Shown here: positions 10,778 to 19,261 of the stretch, one piece after another
Numbering within the stretch: the stretch's first letter is position 1
Layout: each line of letters begins with the position of its first letter
Assembly (NCBI GenBank): GCA_030433275.1
Contig: JAUILK010000011.1
Location: forward strand, 1 to 64,000
Source of the DNA: Gammaproteobacteria bacterium
GTDB taxonomy: Bacteria > Pseudomonadota > Gammaproteobacteria > Nitrococcales > Nitrococcaceae
Direction: 5' to 3'
Length of the DNA: 64,000 nt
Notes under the pieces: generated by a model
Told to the model about the DNA's origin: nothing
What the model saw: only the letters and a program-made list of their open reading frames with translations
Database searches by the model: none
Made by a program: the position numbers and the translations under genes

Positions 10778-11773
10778 ATGACCGAACCACAACGCGCCAC
10801 TGGCGTATTATTGACCAATCTTGGCACACCCGCGGCACCCACCCCGCAAGCGCTGCGCCGCTACTTAGCCGAATTCCTTTGGGATCACCGCGTCGTAGAG
10901 CTGCCACGGCCGCTGTGGTGGCTGGTGCTAAACGGCGTGATCCTCTGGATCAGACCGCGCCGCTCCGCAGCGGCCTACCAACGTATATGGACGCAACAGG
11001 GCTCCCCCTTGCTCACCATCTCGCAACAACAGGCGGCCCGGCTCGCCGAGCGCCTCGAAGGACAGTACTCAAAACAACTTAAGGTTGCTCTGGGGATGCG
11101 CTACGGGCAGCCGTCCATCGAGTCGGCCTATGCGGAGCTGGAAGCTGCCGGCTGTGAGCGCATAGTGGTGCTGCCGCTCTATCCGCAGTACTCGGCAGCC
11201 ACTACGGCCTCGACTTATGACGCGCTCGGAGCGATTCTGCGCAAACGTCGTGTCATGCCGCAGCTGCGCCTACTCCGGGACTACCACGACCACCCGAGCT
11301 ACATCAACGCTCTGGCGGCTTCGGTCCGGGAATACTGGCAGCAACACGGCCGTGGCGAGCGTCTGCTCATCTCCTTCCACGGCATCCCAAAGCGTTACGC
11401 CGAACGCGGCGATCCCTATCCCATTCAGTGCGGGCGCACGGCACGGGCCCTCGCCGAACGGCTGGACCTCGCGAGCGAGGAATGGCAAATGGTGTTCCAG
11501 TCCCGGTTCGGCCCTCAGCCCTGGCTCGAACCTTATACCGATCGTACCTTAGAGCATCTAGCACGCCGTGGAGTCAAGCGCGTAGATCTCATCTGTCCGG
11601 GGTTCGCGGCTGACTGCCTGGAAACACTAGAGGAGAACGACATGCTCAACCACGAGCGATTCTTGGCCGCTGGCGGCAGCGAGTTCCATTATATTCCCTG
11701 TCTCAACGACCGCCCTGACCACATCGACGCGCTGAGCGAGATCATACGAGAGAATCTCGCCGGCTGGTCTTAG
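10778..11773 (+). CDS. hemH: Ferrochelatase
   Basis: About 331 residues. Ferrochelatase inserts Fe(II) into protoporphyrin IX, the last step of haem synthesis. The N-terminus GVLLTNLGTPAAPT is classic. The metal-site His is residue 201 in ISFHGIPKRY, and the partner Glu lies in CPGFAADCLETLEE near the C-terminus. The start at 10778 is preceded by AAGAAG at a seven-base spacing; the frame is open further upstream, but those starts lack a ribosome site. The gene is separated from hemY, hemX and hemC by the lipid locus. Confidence 0.95.
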   Translation: MTEPQRATGVLLTNLGTPAAPTPQALRRYLAEFLWDHRVVELPRPLWWLVLNGVILWIRPRRSAAAYQRIWTQQGSPLLTISQQQAARLAERLEGQYSKQLKVALGMRYGQPSIESAYAELEAAGCERIVVLPLYPQYSAATTASTYDALGAILRKRRVMPQLRLLRDYHDHPSYINALAASVREYWQQHGRGERLLISFHGIPKRYAERGDPYPIQCGRTARALAERLDLASEEWQMVFQSRFGPQPWLEPYTDRTLEHLARRGVKRVDLICPGFAADCLETLEENDMLNHERFLAAGGSEFHYIPCLNDRPDHIDALSEIIRENLAGWS

Positions 11774-11881
11774 CCGCGAGTATTGCACCCAAACATCTTG
11801 CCCCATTTTCTCCTCGCCACATTCCACACGCCTCGTGTGTGTTTTGTCGACGTAACAGCGGCAGCGCGGCGGCTCTTGCCC

Positions 11882-11910
11882 CTGCGGTCCTGCTGTAAGA
11901 GTTTTGTCAC
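11882..11910 (+). promoter_or_regulatory. Candidate PhoB-binding repeats (Pho box) before sulfotransferase operon
   Basis: Seven-base units spaced 11 bases apart: CTGCGGT (11882), CTGTAAG (11893) and TTGTCAC (11904). The last two, separated by AGTT, match the PhoB direct repeat CTGTCAT-N4-CTGTCA[CT] at 11 of 14 positions. They lie about 95 bases before the sulfotransferase start. The match is by eye and unproven. Confidence 0.45.
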
Positions 11911-12005
11911 AGTACCACGCTAGTCTGTGTCCCGATGACATAATACCTACCACGAGCCGTCGCCGACCGCTTACCGCGGCAGCAACGGCCTGTTTGGCTA
12001 GCGAG

Positions 12006-13223
12006 ATGCTACTGACCTTGCTCCGCGATACGCTACGCCGCTACGCGCGGCTTATTGGGGTCACGCTCCGACCGCCGCGCGGTGCGTTCGCGGGCCGAAC
12101 ACTGCGGCACTACGGCGTCGGTTCGATACTGCTAATACTGCTACCCGTGCTGCTTGCCTATCACTGGCTGGGGTTGCTGCTCGATGAGCTGTTGTTCCCG
12201 GGCTATCGGCGGGTACGCATCGAGCGTCCAGTATTCATTATGGGCGTGCCGCGCAGCGGGACAACGGCTCTGCACGAGACACTCGCCGAGGACACCCGGT
12301 TCACCACTTTTCGCACCTGGGAGTGCCTGTTCGCCTTGTCGGTGACCTGGCGCAGACTCTGGCTCGCCGTAGCAGCGTTTGACCGGCGGCTCGGCAAGCC
12401 GCTGAACCGAGCCCTGAACATCCTTGAGCGGCGGGTCTTCAGCGGGCTCAACGCCGTGCACCCCACGACGTTGCGCAGCCCGGAAGAGGACTACTTTGCA
12501 TTCCTGCCGCTTTTGTACTGCTTTATCCTGGTCGTGCCTTTCCCGGACGCCGAATGGCTGTGGCGCTTTGCTCGTTTCGATACCCGCCTTGAGGCGCAGG
12601 AGCGGGATCATCTCATGGCCTATTACCAACGCTGTATCCAACGCCACCTCTACGTCCACGGCCCGACCCGGCGTTTTTTATCCAAAAACGCCTCCTTCGC
12701 GCCGCTGGCGGGTGCGCTTGCCGAGACCTTCCCTGATGCCGCCTTCCTGTGCTGCCTTCGCGAGCCAGCAACGGCCGTATCCTCGCAACTCAGCTGCCTG
12801 GCCGGTCCGCTGCGCAGCCTGCACGGACGCTACTCAAGCGAGTTCCACGTACGCTTGATCGAGCAGTTCGGCTTCTATTACCGGTGTTTGCTAGACAGTC
12901 TCGGCAAACTACCGCCGCGACGGGCGGTGCTGATTCCGGCACCGGCACTGCGACGCCGCCTGGACGAGACAGTGGTGTCGTGCTACGCACGGCTCGGCCT
13001 GGCCATGACTCCCGCGTTCCGCGAGCACCTCCGACACCGGGCCCGGCAGGCCCGGGCAACGCACTCCATGCATCATCACCGCCCAGCCGACTTCGGCCTC
13101 GACCGCGAGGCGCTAGCGGCTCAATTCGCCGACGTCCATCGGCGCTTCGATTTCTCGCGCGACCATCTCTCATCAGACGCTCCGCAGGTCGCCACAACCG
13201 CATCTCGGACCCGATCGTCTTGA
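12006..13223 (+). CDS. Membrane-anchored sulfotransferase
   Basis: About 405 residues from the ATG at 12006. A TTG 102 bases upstream is in frame but overlaps the Pho-like repeats. A hydrophobic segment near residues 40-60 probably anchors the protein in the inner membrane. The PAPS-binding 5'-phosphosulfate loop is GVPRSGTT (82-87), and a later CCLREPATAVSS fits the 3'-phosphate segment. The family moves sulfate from PAPS to hydroxyls of sugars or lipids. The stop overlaps the start of the next glycosyltransferase (TGATG), so the two are translationally coupled. With two glycolipid-type enzymes following, a sulfated glycolipid or surface glycan is the best guess for the product. Confidence 0.82.
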   Translation: MLLTLLRDTLRRYARLIGVTLRPPRGAFAGRTLRHYGVGSILLILLPVLLAYHWLGLLLDELLFPGYRRVRIERPVFIMGVPRSGTTALHETLAEDTRFTTFRTWECLFALSVTWRRLWLAVAAFDRRLGKPLNRALNILERRVFSGLNAVHPTTLRSPEEDYFAFLPLLYCFILVVPFPDAEWLWRFARFDTRLEAQERDHLMAYYQRCIQRHLYVHGPTRRFLSKNASFAPLAGALAETFPDAAFLCCLREPATAVSSQLSCLAGPLRSLHGRYSSEFHVRLIEQFGFYYRCLLDSLGKLPPRRAVLIPAPALRRRLDETVVSCYARLGLAMTPAFREHLRHRARQARATHSMHHHRPADFGLDREALAAQFADVHRRFDFSRDHLSSDAPQVATTASRTRSS

Positions 13224-14353
13224 TGGCGCCGCGCCCGGCACGCCTGCCCTTACGGGTTGTCATCGTCTCGGACGCCGAATCCGAGCGGAACGGAGTTGGA
13301 ACCTATTACCACGACCTCGCTGAGCATTTGGCCACGCGTGTCGACACCGTCACGCTTATCTGCCCTCAAAACAATGAGCGCGCGCTCAAGCAGTGGCTCA
13401 AAATTCCGCTGCCCGGTGACACAACCCAACGCCTCGCGCTTCCTTCGCCGGTGCAGCTGCGCCGCCGGTTGCGCGAGTTGCGCCCACATACTGTAATCAT
13501 AGCGACACCTGGCCCATACGGCTTGATTGGCGCGTACTTCGCGCGGCGCCTTGCCAACCGGCTGATATTCGGCCTGCATACCCACTACGAGGCGCTGAGC
13601 AGCCTTTACTGGGGACCACTGATCGCACATATGAACCGCGCCTGCCTCGCCATGCAAAACCGGCTTCTCGCTCGGCAAGCCGATCATGTGGTGGCGAACT
13701 CTCCAGCCATGTGCACACTGGGCCATCAGTTAGGCAGCCATGCCGTCAGCCTGGTCGGTACGTTGGTACCCGAACCATTCCTGTCACGACCGCCAGCGCC
13801 ATTCGGTAAGGAGCTGCGCCGCATCCTCTTCGTAGGTCGGCTGGCGGCGGAAAAGCGCGTGGATACGGTGCTCGACAGCGCTGCAAAATTGCCTCACATT
13901 CATTTTCGCATCGCAGGAGACGGCCCGCAGCGTGACACCGTGGCAGCGGCGGCGCGATGCCTTCCGAATCTGGAATACCTCGGCTGGCTGCGCCGCAGCC
14001 AGGTGCTTGATGCTCTCGACGAATGCGACATGCTGGTTCTGCCCTCGCGCACCGAGGCGTTCGGCACCGTAGCTCTGGAAGCCTTGGCAAGGGGGCGCGT
14101 CACGCTTGTCTCACAGGGTTGCGGCATCGCCGAGTGGAGCGCGCTCAGCTCGGGACTCTACCGGTTCGCGGATGACGAGCCACTTGTCGCGGCGATTCAA
14201 CGCATCGCGGCGCAGGCTCCTGAAGCGCGCCGGGCACGCGCGACCCACGCCCGGCATGCGGTCGCAGACATGGTCCAGCAAGGCGTGCGAGTCTGGTTGG
14301 ACGTACTCGCGGGCACCGATAAGACGGCGCCCGCGTCCGCCAAGGCATGCTAG
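13223..14353 (+). CDS. Glycosyltransferase, family 4 (GT-B fold)
   Basis: 376 residues. The N-terminal Rossmann half starts VVIVSDAESERNGVGTYYHDL, a GT4-type acceptor-side glycine loop. The C-terminal half has ILFVGRLAAEKRVDTVLD and the E-x7-E donor motif in RTEAFGTVALE. The enzyme probably moves a hexose from a nucleotide sugar to a lipid acceptor at the cytoplasmic face. It begins inside the sulfotransferase stop and overlaps the next gene by seven bases, so the three genes form one tight operon. It resembles the second GT4 at 16085, which suggests two successive or alternative sugar additions. Donor and acceptor cannot be read from the sequence. Confidence 0.85.
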   Translation: MAPRPARLPLRVVIVSDAESERNGVGTYYHDLAEHLATRVDTVTLICPQNNERALKQWLKIPLPGDTTQRLALPSPVQLRRRLRELRPHTVIIATPGPYGLIGAYFARRLANRLIFGLHTHYEALSSLYWGPLIAHMNRACLAMQNRLLARQADHVVANSPAMCTLGHQLGSHAVSLVGTLVPEPFLSRPPAPFGKELRRILFVGRLAAEKRVDTVLDSAAKLPHIHFRIAGDGPQRDTVAAAARCLPNLEYLGWLRRSQVLDALDECDMLVLPSRTEAFGTVALEALARGRVTLVSQGCGIAEWSALSSGLYRFADDEPLVAAIQRIAAQAPEARRARATHARHAVADMVQQGVRVWLDVLAGTDKTAPASAKAC

Positions 14354-15075
14354 CCGCGCTGGTCAGTATCCACGACGTCATGCCGGAGACCCTGGACGAG
14401 GTCACCGGCATTCTCACACGCCTCGTCGTTTGCGGTATCCGCCGCGCGACTTTGTTGGTTGTACCGGGCCGCGCTTGGTCGATTAGCGACATCGCTCGCC
14501 TGCGACGCTGGCAGGAAGCCGGCCACATGCTCGCCGGGCACGGCTGGCATCACCGCATCGAGCGCTTCCCCACCCTGTATGCACGTGCCCACGGCGCCAT
14601 ACTCTCGCGCCGCAGCGCCGAGCATCTCGCTCTCGACGGGCCCGCCATTGCGGCGCTCATGGACACCAACCACGCCTGGTTCGCGCATCAAGGCTTAGCG
14701 CGCCCGTCACTATACGTACCACCGGCCTGGGCACTAGGGAAAATTGGTTACGAACAGCTCGCCGCCCGACCGTTCCGATTCGTGGAAACCCTCGGCGGTG
14801 TGCATGACACTCGCACCCGGCAATTTCACCGTCTGCCGCTAGTGGGTTTCGAAGCTGACACAGCTCTACGCGCTTTACTCCTACGCGCGAGCAACGCCAG
14901 CATGTACCGACTCATCCGGCAACGGCCACTGCGCGTGGCGATTCATCCAGCCGACGGCCGGCTCTATCTTGCCGAGGCACTGACGCAGACTCTTGCCGAC
15001 ATCCGATGGACGCTTAGCTACCCGGATCTCACCGACTGCACTTCGACACAACGCTGCAAAACCGGCCGGCGTTAG
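14347..15075 (+). CDS. DUF2334 / polysaccharide deacetylase-fold protein
   Basis: 242 residues. The start ALVSIHDVMPET gives the metal-binding Asp10 of the NodB-like fold. AGHGWHHR (64-70) supplies the metal His residues, and a VAIHPAD near the end is typical of the family. Related enzymes remove N-acetyl groups from amino sugars, although DUF2334 members are mostly uncharacterised. The gene overlaps the upstream GT4 by seven bases and ends facing the phosphoesterase gene. In this operon it could deacetylate an N-acetylated sugar headgroup before or after sulfation. That is inference from position. Confidence 0.78.
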   Translation: MLAALVSIHDVMPETLDEVTGILTRLVVCGIRRATLLVVPGRAWSISDIARLRRWQEAGHMLAGHGWHHRIERFPTLYARAHGAILSRRSAEHLALDGPAIAALMDTNHAWFAHQGLARPSLYVPPAWALGKIGYEQLAARPFRFVETLGGVHDTRTRQFHRLPLVGFEADTALRALLLRASNASMYRLIRQRPLRVAIHPADGRLYLAEALTQTLADIRWTLSYPDLTDCTSTQRCKTGRR

Positions 15076-15124
15076 CAACGCTTCAGCGAAGCAACCGCGC
15101 CGGGGCGGACCATACGCCAACGGC

Positions 15125-15919
15125 TCAGGCAGCCGCAGGCGAGGCGCGCTCAACGGCTGGTGACTCTTCAAGCCAGTACAGCAGTTCGATCGTGCCGTCG
15201 GCGTGTTCGACCAGCGCCGTACAGCTCTCCACCCAATCGCCGCAGTTACAGTAAGTCACACCCCGCATCTCGCTGATCTCGGCTCGGTGGATGTGGCCGC
15301 AGATGACACCGTCGACACCTCGCTCCCACGCGGCGCGAGCAACCGCATCCCCGAAATTACTGATGTATTGCGCAGCATTCTTGACGCGGTGCTTGAGATA
15401 GCCTGCAAGCGACCAGTGCGGGAAACCCAGCCGCCGGCGGAAGTAGTTTATTACGCGGTTGAGCTGGAGCAGCCTGGAGTAAGCTATGTTGCCAACGACT
15501 GCGAGCAGCGGCGAGCATTGCACCACGCTGTCGAACTGATCACCGTGCAGCACCAGAAACCGGCGGCCACTGGCCGTGGTGTGTACAAGCTTGTTGACCA
15601 CGCGGACGTTGCCGAAGGTAGTGCCACAATGATCGCGCAGCAGCTCGTCGTGGTTGCCCGGCACGTAAACCACATGCGTGCCGCGACGCGCCTTACTAAG
15701 AATTGCGCGTATAACATCGTTATGGGCTTGAGGCCAATACACTCGCTTGCGCATGTACCAAAAATCAACAATGTCGCCGACCAAGTACAGCGTCTCGCAC
15801 TCGATGGTGCGCAGAAACTCCACCAAATGACCCGCCTGGCAACCGGGAAAACCCAGATGCACATCGGAAATCCAAACGCTCCGGTAACGGTAAGCTCGGG
15901 GGTGGCGCACAGTGATCAT
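15125..15919 (-). CDS. plcP: PlcP-like metallophosphoesterase (LpxH-fold family)
   Basis: 264 residues with a calcineurin-like two-metal centre: DVH (Asp19, His21), GDIVD (Asp49), GNHD (89-91), HGDQFD (His125) and GHIH (208-211). The set YRSVWISDVHLG, YWPQAHNDV, LGFPHWSL and GDWVESC is the signature of the group often labelled UDP-2,3-diacylglucosamine diphosphatase. That group includes Sinorhizobium meliloti PlcP, a phospholipase C that cuts phosphatidylcholine and related lipids to diacylglycerol under phosphate starvation. The divergent GT4 next door is the usual partner, Agt. A Pho-box-like repeat lies 76 bases upstream. I prefer PlcP over a lipid A role because of this partner and promoter, but substrate specificity is unproven. 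Confidence 0.78.
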   Translation of the reverse strand: MITVRHPRAYRYRSVWISDVHLGFPGCQAGHLVEFLRTIECETLYLVGDIVDFWYMRKRVYWPQAHNDVIRAILSKARRGTHVVYVPGNHDELLRDHCGTTFGNVRVVNKLVHTTASGRRFLVLHGDQFDSVVQCSPLLAVVGNIAYSRLLQLNRVINYFRRRLGFPHWSLAGYLKHRVKNAAQYISNFGDAVARAAWERGVDGVICGHIHRAEISEMRGVTYCNCGDWVESCTALVEHADGTIELLYWLEESPAVERASPAAA

Positions 15920-15964
15920 GAGGTTTGAGTTCCTCCGCCTGAGATTTTCGATCGCGAGTGTGCG

Positions 15965-15980
15965 CCTGAATCATTTCAGG
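15965..15980. repeat. Perfect inverted repeat in the plcP leader
   Basis: CCTGAA and TTCAGG arms are separated by TCAT, 46-61 bases before the plcP start. It could be an operator or a leader hairpin; nothing decides between them. Confidence 0.35.
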
Positions 15981-15994
15981 AACGTTATCGTCGA

Positions 15995-16012
15995 ATCACA
16001 GTTCGATGACAC
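15995..16012 (-). promoter_or_regulatory. Candidate Pho box facing plcP
   Basis: Read on the minus strand the site is GTGTCAT-CGAA-CTGTGAT. This matches the PhoB direct repeat CTGTCAT-N4-CTGTCA[CT] at 12 of 14 repeat positions with the correct 11-base period. GATAAC at 15989-15984 could be a -10 but is closer to the box than usual. Confidence 0.55.
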
Positions 16013-16032
16013 GTGGCAGAAAAATCATGGGA

Positions 16033-16050
16033 CGGACATACTGCTGTCAT
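16033..16050 (+). promoter_or_regulatory. Candidate Pho box facing the agt-like gene
   Basis: CGGACAT-ACTG-CTGTCAT; the second unit is a perfect PhoB half-repeat and the pair matches 12 of 14 positions. Weaker units in phase flank it (AAATCAT at 16022, ATGCAAT at 16055). It ends 34 bases before the agt start, so any transcript would have a very short leader. Confidence 0.5.
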
Positions 16051-16084
16051 CCGGATGCAATATGGCGTGGCGACAATCGGGCTC

Positions 16085-17125
16085 ATGCAGCGAATCGCTC
16101 TCGTCACGGATGCCTGGCATCCACAGATCAATGGGGTCGTCACAACCCTGCGGCACACCGTGCACGAGCTCAAGCAGCTCGGGCACGAGGTGCAAGTAAT
16201 CCATCCCGGCCAGTTCCGCACCACGCCCCTGCCCAGCTACCCTGAGATCCGGGTCGCCTTACGTCCGGGTCCACGACTCCGGAGGCTGCTGGATACGTTC
16301 GCGCCGCAAGCAATCCACATCGCCACCGAGGGCCCACTTGGCCTTGCGGCACGGCGCTACTGCCGGCGACACGGTTTGTGTTTCACTACCTCGCTGCACA
16401 CGCGCTTTCCAGAATACGTCCGCCTGCGCCTCCCATTCGTGCCGCTGTCCGTGGGCTACGCCTTTTTACGCTGGTTTCACGGCGCTGCCACGCGCACGCT
16501 GGTGAGTAATCCCATGATGGCCGAAGAGATGACCGAGCACGGCATCGCCAACCTTGCGCTCTGGTCTCGCGGCGCCGACACTGAATTGTTCCGCCCCGAC
16601 GACGCCTTCCTCTTGGAGGGAAAACGTCCGATCTTCATGTACGTAGGGCGTGTTGCTCCCGAGAAAAATATCGAGGCGTTTCTGAGTCTTGAGCTTCCGG
16701 GCACCAAATACGTCATCGGCGGTGGGCCCTCATTGGAGTCGTTGCGTCGCCGTTACCCAGAGGTTCACTTCACCGGCTACCGCATCGGCCGCGAACTGGC
16801 GCGCCATATCGCCGCTGCAGATGTGTTTGTGTTTCCCAGCCGAACCGATACGTTCGGGCTGGTGATGCTCGAAGCCATGGCCTGCGGCGTTCCAGTAGCT
16901 GCCTATCCGGTAGCAGGTCCGAACGCCGTAGTGATCGATGGTGAAACTGGGTGTCTCGACGAGAATCTGCAACGTGCCGCACTACGGGCCCTGAAGCTGG
17001 ATCGACGGCGCTGCCGCGAGTTCGCCTGCACACGCTCGTGGCGTGTGACCACCCACGAACTGGTCAATCAACTCGTTCCGACCCGCGCGATCGCGATGGT
17101 TGCAGCAGAGGAATTACAAAGATAA
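16085..17125 (+). CDS. agt: Agt-like GT4 glycosyltransferase (diacylglycerol glycosyltransferase candidate)
   Basis: About 346 residues from the ATG at 16085 (RIALVTDAWHPQINGVV). Further motifs are HIATEGPLGLAAR, the LHTRFPEYV stretch, FMYVGRVAPEKN and a D-x7-E donor motif in RTDTFGLVMLE. This is the subfamily that holds Agrobacterium Agt, which adds glucose or glucuronic acid to diacylglycerol when phosphate is scarce. It is divergent from the plcP-like gene, as in known plcP-agt pairs, and has its own Pho-like repeat. The same subfamily contains mannosyltransferases of the MgtA type, so the sugar is uncertain. An in-frame GTG 72 bases upstream is less likely because it lies before the Pho-like repeat. 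Confidence 0.8.
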   Translation: MQRIALVTDAWHPQINGVVTTLRHTVHELKQLGHEVQVIHPGQFRTTPLPSYPEIRVALRPGPRLRRLLDTFAPQAIHIATEGPLGLAARRYCRRHGLCFTTSLHTRFPEYVRLRLPFVPLSVGYAFLRWFHGAATRTLVSNPMMAEEMTEHGIANLALWSRGADTELFRPDDAFLLEGKRPIFMYVGRVAPEKNIEAFLSLELPGTKYVIGGGPSLESLRRRYPEVHFTGYRIGRELARHIAAADVFVFPSRTDTFGLVMLEAMACGVPVAAYPVAGPNAVVIDGETGCLDENLQRAALRALKLDRRRCREFACTRSWRVTTHELVNQLVPTRAIAMVAAEELQR

Positions 17126-17441
17126 TAGTCAGGCGGATCGCCATCCTAAGCGACGCAGGCTTCAGCAGCTAAGCGCTGCCCGCTGCGGCGGGACGGACAC
17201 AGACTCAATTCCTCGGCAATCGCCTCGCTGAGGAAACGCGCCATACCGATTGTTGCCAAAAACTCGTGCTGAAAGCGCAACAATGGCATCGCGTGATCGA
17301 TCTTTCCAACGCGAACCGGTCGCGGGCCAGGGCCATTTCGCACAAACACACCGGCAGACGCCGCCAGGAAACTCACCCAAGAACCGGTGATGATGGCATA
17401 TCACCTGCCTTGTACACTCAGCCGAGAGGACGAATCGGTCG
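17126..17441. other. Intergenic stretch before the aminotransferase
   Basis: 316 bases with no gene I can support. A 76-codon GTG-started frame on the minus strand (17146-17376) resembles nothing known. GAGAGGA at 17424-17430 serves the next gene. I found no convincing Pho repeat here. Confidence 0.4.
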
Positions 17442-19154
17442 ATGACATCGACAATCTTGGTCTACACGCTGGCAGGCAGCACCGTATTGGCGATTGTGTA
17501 CAAGCTGCAGGCGCGTTTGCGACTGTCCCGTGCGAAACACCCGTCGCTGCAAGGCCACGCCAAGCTAGCTCGGCGGATCGCGCGCCTGGTGCCATTCTAC
17601 GAATATAGCGAACGACGTTTCTTCCAGTGCGACAACGCGCCCGATGAGGTTGCCGCGCGGCGCCGCGCCGACTTCGAGCGCCTCGCCCGGTACTTTCGCG
17701 AGTACGCACCCCAGTCTCTCGAGATGAGCAGCAAACTTCAGTCCAGCCTCTCCGACGCGCTGTTCACCAACGCCTACCGCGTCCCCTTTCAATTTCGCCG
17801 CCACACCCAACGCCACCTGCCAATCGGCGCCGTGGTCGTGGCCTCTGCGGGACGACAGCTCAAGGACCTTGATGGCAACTGGGCGTACGATCTGTCCGGA
17901 TCCTACGGTGTCAACGTGTTCGGCTACGATTTCTACAAAGACTGCCTGGCAAGGGGCATGGCGCGGGCGCAGCCGCTCGGCCCGGTGCTAGGTAGCTATC
18001 ATCCGGTGGTCGCCGACAACGCCAAGCGCCTGCAGCGCATATCCGGCCTGGACGAGGTCTCCTTCCATATGTCCGGAACCGAGGCCGTGATGCAGGCAGT
18101 GCGGCTTGCTCGCTATCACACCGGTCGCTCCCACATGGTCCGTTTCGCCGGTGCCTATCACGGCTGGTGGGACGGCGTGCAAGCCGGCATCGGCAACCCG
18201 CGCCCGGCGCGTGACATTTATACACTCAAAGACATGGACCCCACCAGCCTGAAGGTGCTGCGCACACGTAAAGACATCGCTTGTGTTCTGGTAAGCCCGC
18301 TGCAGGCCCTACACCCCAACAAAGCTGCACCGGGTGACGCCGCTCTGATCAGCAGCGAGCGCGACGCGCACTTCGATCGTGCCGCGTATACCCGCTGGCT
18401 GCAGGCCCTGCGCGAGGTCTGCCGCGAACGCGACATCCCGCTGATTTTCGATGAGATCTTCTCTGGTTTCCGCCTAGCCTGCGGCGGCGCCCAGGAATAT
18501 TTCGGAGTCGACGCAGATCTGGTGGCCTATGGCAAAAGCTTGGGCGGCGGTCTTCCGGTCGGCGTGCTCTGCGGCCAGCGCTGGTTGATGAAACGCTTCC
18601 ACGACAATCGCCCGGCCGACATCTGCTTCGCGCGCGGCACCTTCAACGCGCACCCGTACGTCATGACCTGCATGAATGAGTTCCTACAGAGGCTTGACGA
18701 ACCCGAGGTCAAGAATCACTACGCGCGCGTACACGCGGTTTGGGATGAACGGACTCACGCCCTAAACGAGGTACTGCGCCGCAGCGAGCTGCCGCTGCGC
18801 GTAGTCAATATCGTCTCCGTCCTGACGGTGCTTTACCTGGTTCCAAGCCGCTACAACTGGCTGTTTCAATACTATTTACGGGCGCACGGACTCGCCCTTT
18901 CCTGGACCGGAACGGGGCGTTTAATCATGAGTCATGATTATTCCGAAGCCGACTTCGAGGCCGTCAAGGAACGCTTCGTCGCCGCCGCGCAGGCCATGCA
19001 GGCGGCCGGCTGGTGGTGGCAAAGCCCGGTGTTGACCAATCGGGTCATCAAGCGGCAGGTGCTTGGTGAGATGCTCTCCGCCTGCCTCGGGCGCCGCCGT
19101 ATCTGCGTCAAGCGCCTGTGCCCAACTGAACCACAGCAGCAAAAACCCCGCTAG
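17442..19154 (+). CDS. Membrane-anchored class III PLP aminotransferase (glutamate-1-semialdehyde aminomutase-like)
   Basis: 570 residues, about 130 more than soluble family members. Residues 4-20 form a hydrophobic membrane anchor, followed by a basic linker to about 120. The PLP fold shows SGTEA (211-215), YHGWWDG (239-245), the cofactor-binding Asp337 in IFDEIF, and the Schiff-base Lys365 in VAYGKSLGGGLPVG. The family transfers or shifts amino groups on semialdehydes and ketones. The membrane anchor and the lipid-enzyme neighbours suggest a long-chain or lipid-linked carbonyl substrate, for example to make an aminolipid. It is not the hemL of tetrapyrrole synthesis, given its length and anchor. 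A ribosome site GAGAGGA lies 11 bases upstream. Confidence 0.8.
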   Translation: MTSTILVYTLAGSTVLAIVYKLQARLRLSRAKHPSLQGHAKLARRIARLVPFYEYSERRFFQCDNAPDEVAARRRADFERLARYFREYAPQSLEMSSKLQSSLSDALFTNAYRVPFQFRRHTQRHLPIGAVVVASAGRQLKDLDGNWAYDLSGSYGVNVFGYDFYKDCLARGMARAQPLGPVLGSYHPVVADNAKRLQRISGLDEVSFHMSGTEAVMQAVRLARYHTGRSHMVRFAGAYHGWWDGVQAGIGNPRPARDIYTLKDMDPTSLKVLRTRKDIACVLVSPLQALHPNKAAPGDAALISSERDAHFDRAAYTRWLQALREVCRERDIPLIFDEIFSGFRLACGGAQEYFGVDADLVAYGKSLGGGLPVGVLCGQRWLMKRFHDNRPADICFARGTFNAHPYVMTCMNEFLQRLDEPEVKNHYARVHAVWDERTHALNEVLRRSELPLRVVNIVSVLTVLYLVPSRYNWLFQYYLRAHGLALSWTGTGRLIMSHDYSEADFEAVKERFVAAAQAMQAAGWWWQSPVLTNRVIKRQVLGEMLSACLGRRRICVKRLCPTEPQQQKPR

Positions 19155-19261
19155 CTGGACCACCCCGGACGAGCCTGCCGGCGAAGGCCGCTTCGCGCCG
19201 CTTGTGCATAAGACGAGCGGCGCTCGGTCGGCGGGTCGTGGCAGCTGCCGCTATAAGGTAG

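Noticed and set aside
15203-15928. 241-codon frame antisense to the plcP-like gene
   Set aside because: The minus-strand product has all metal-binding motifs; the antisense product resembles nothing.
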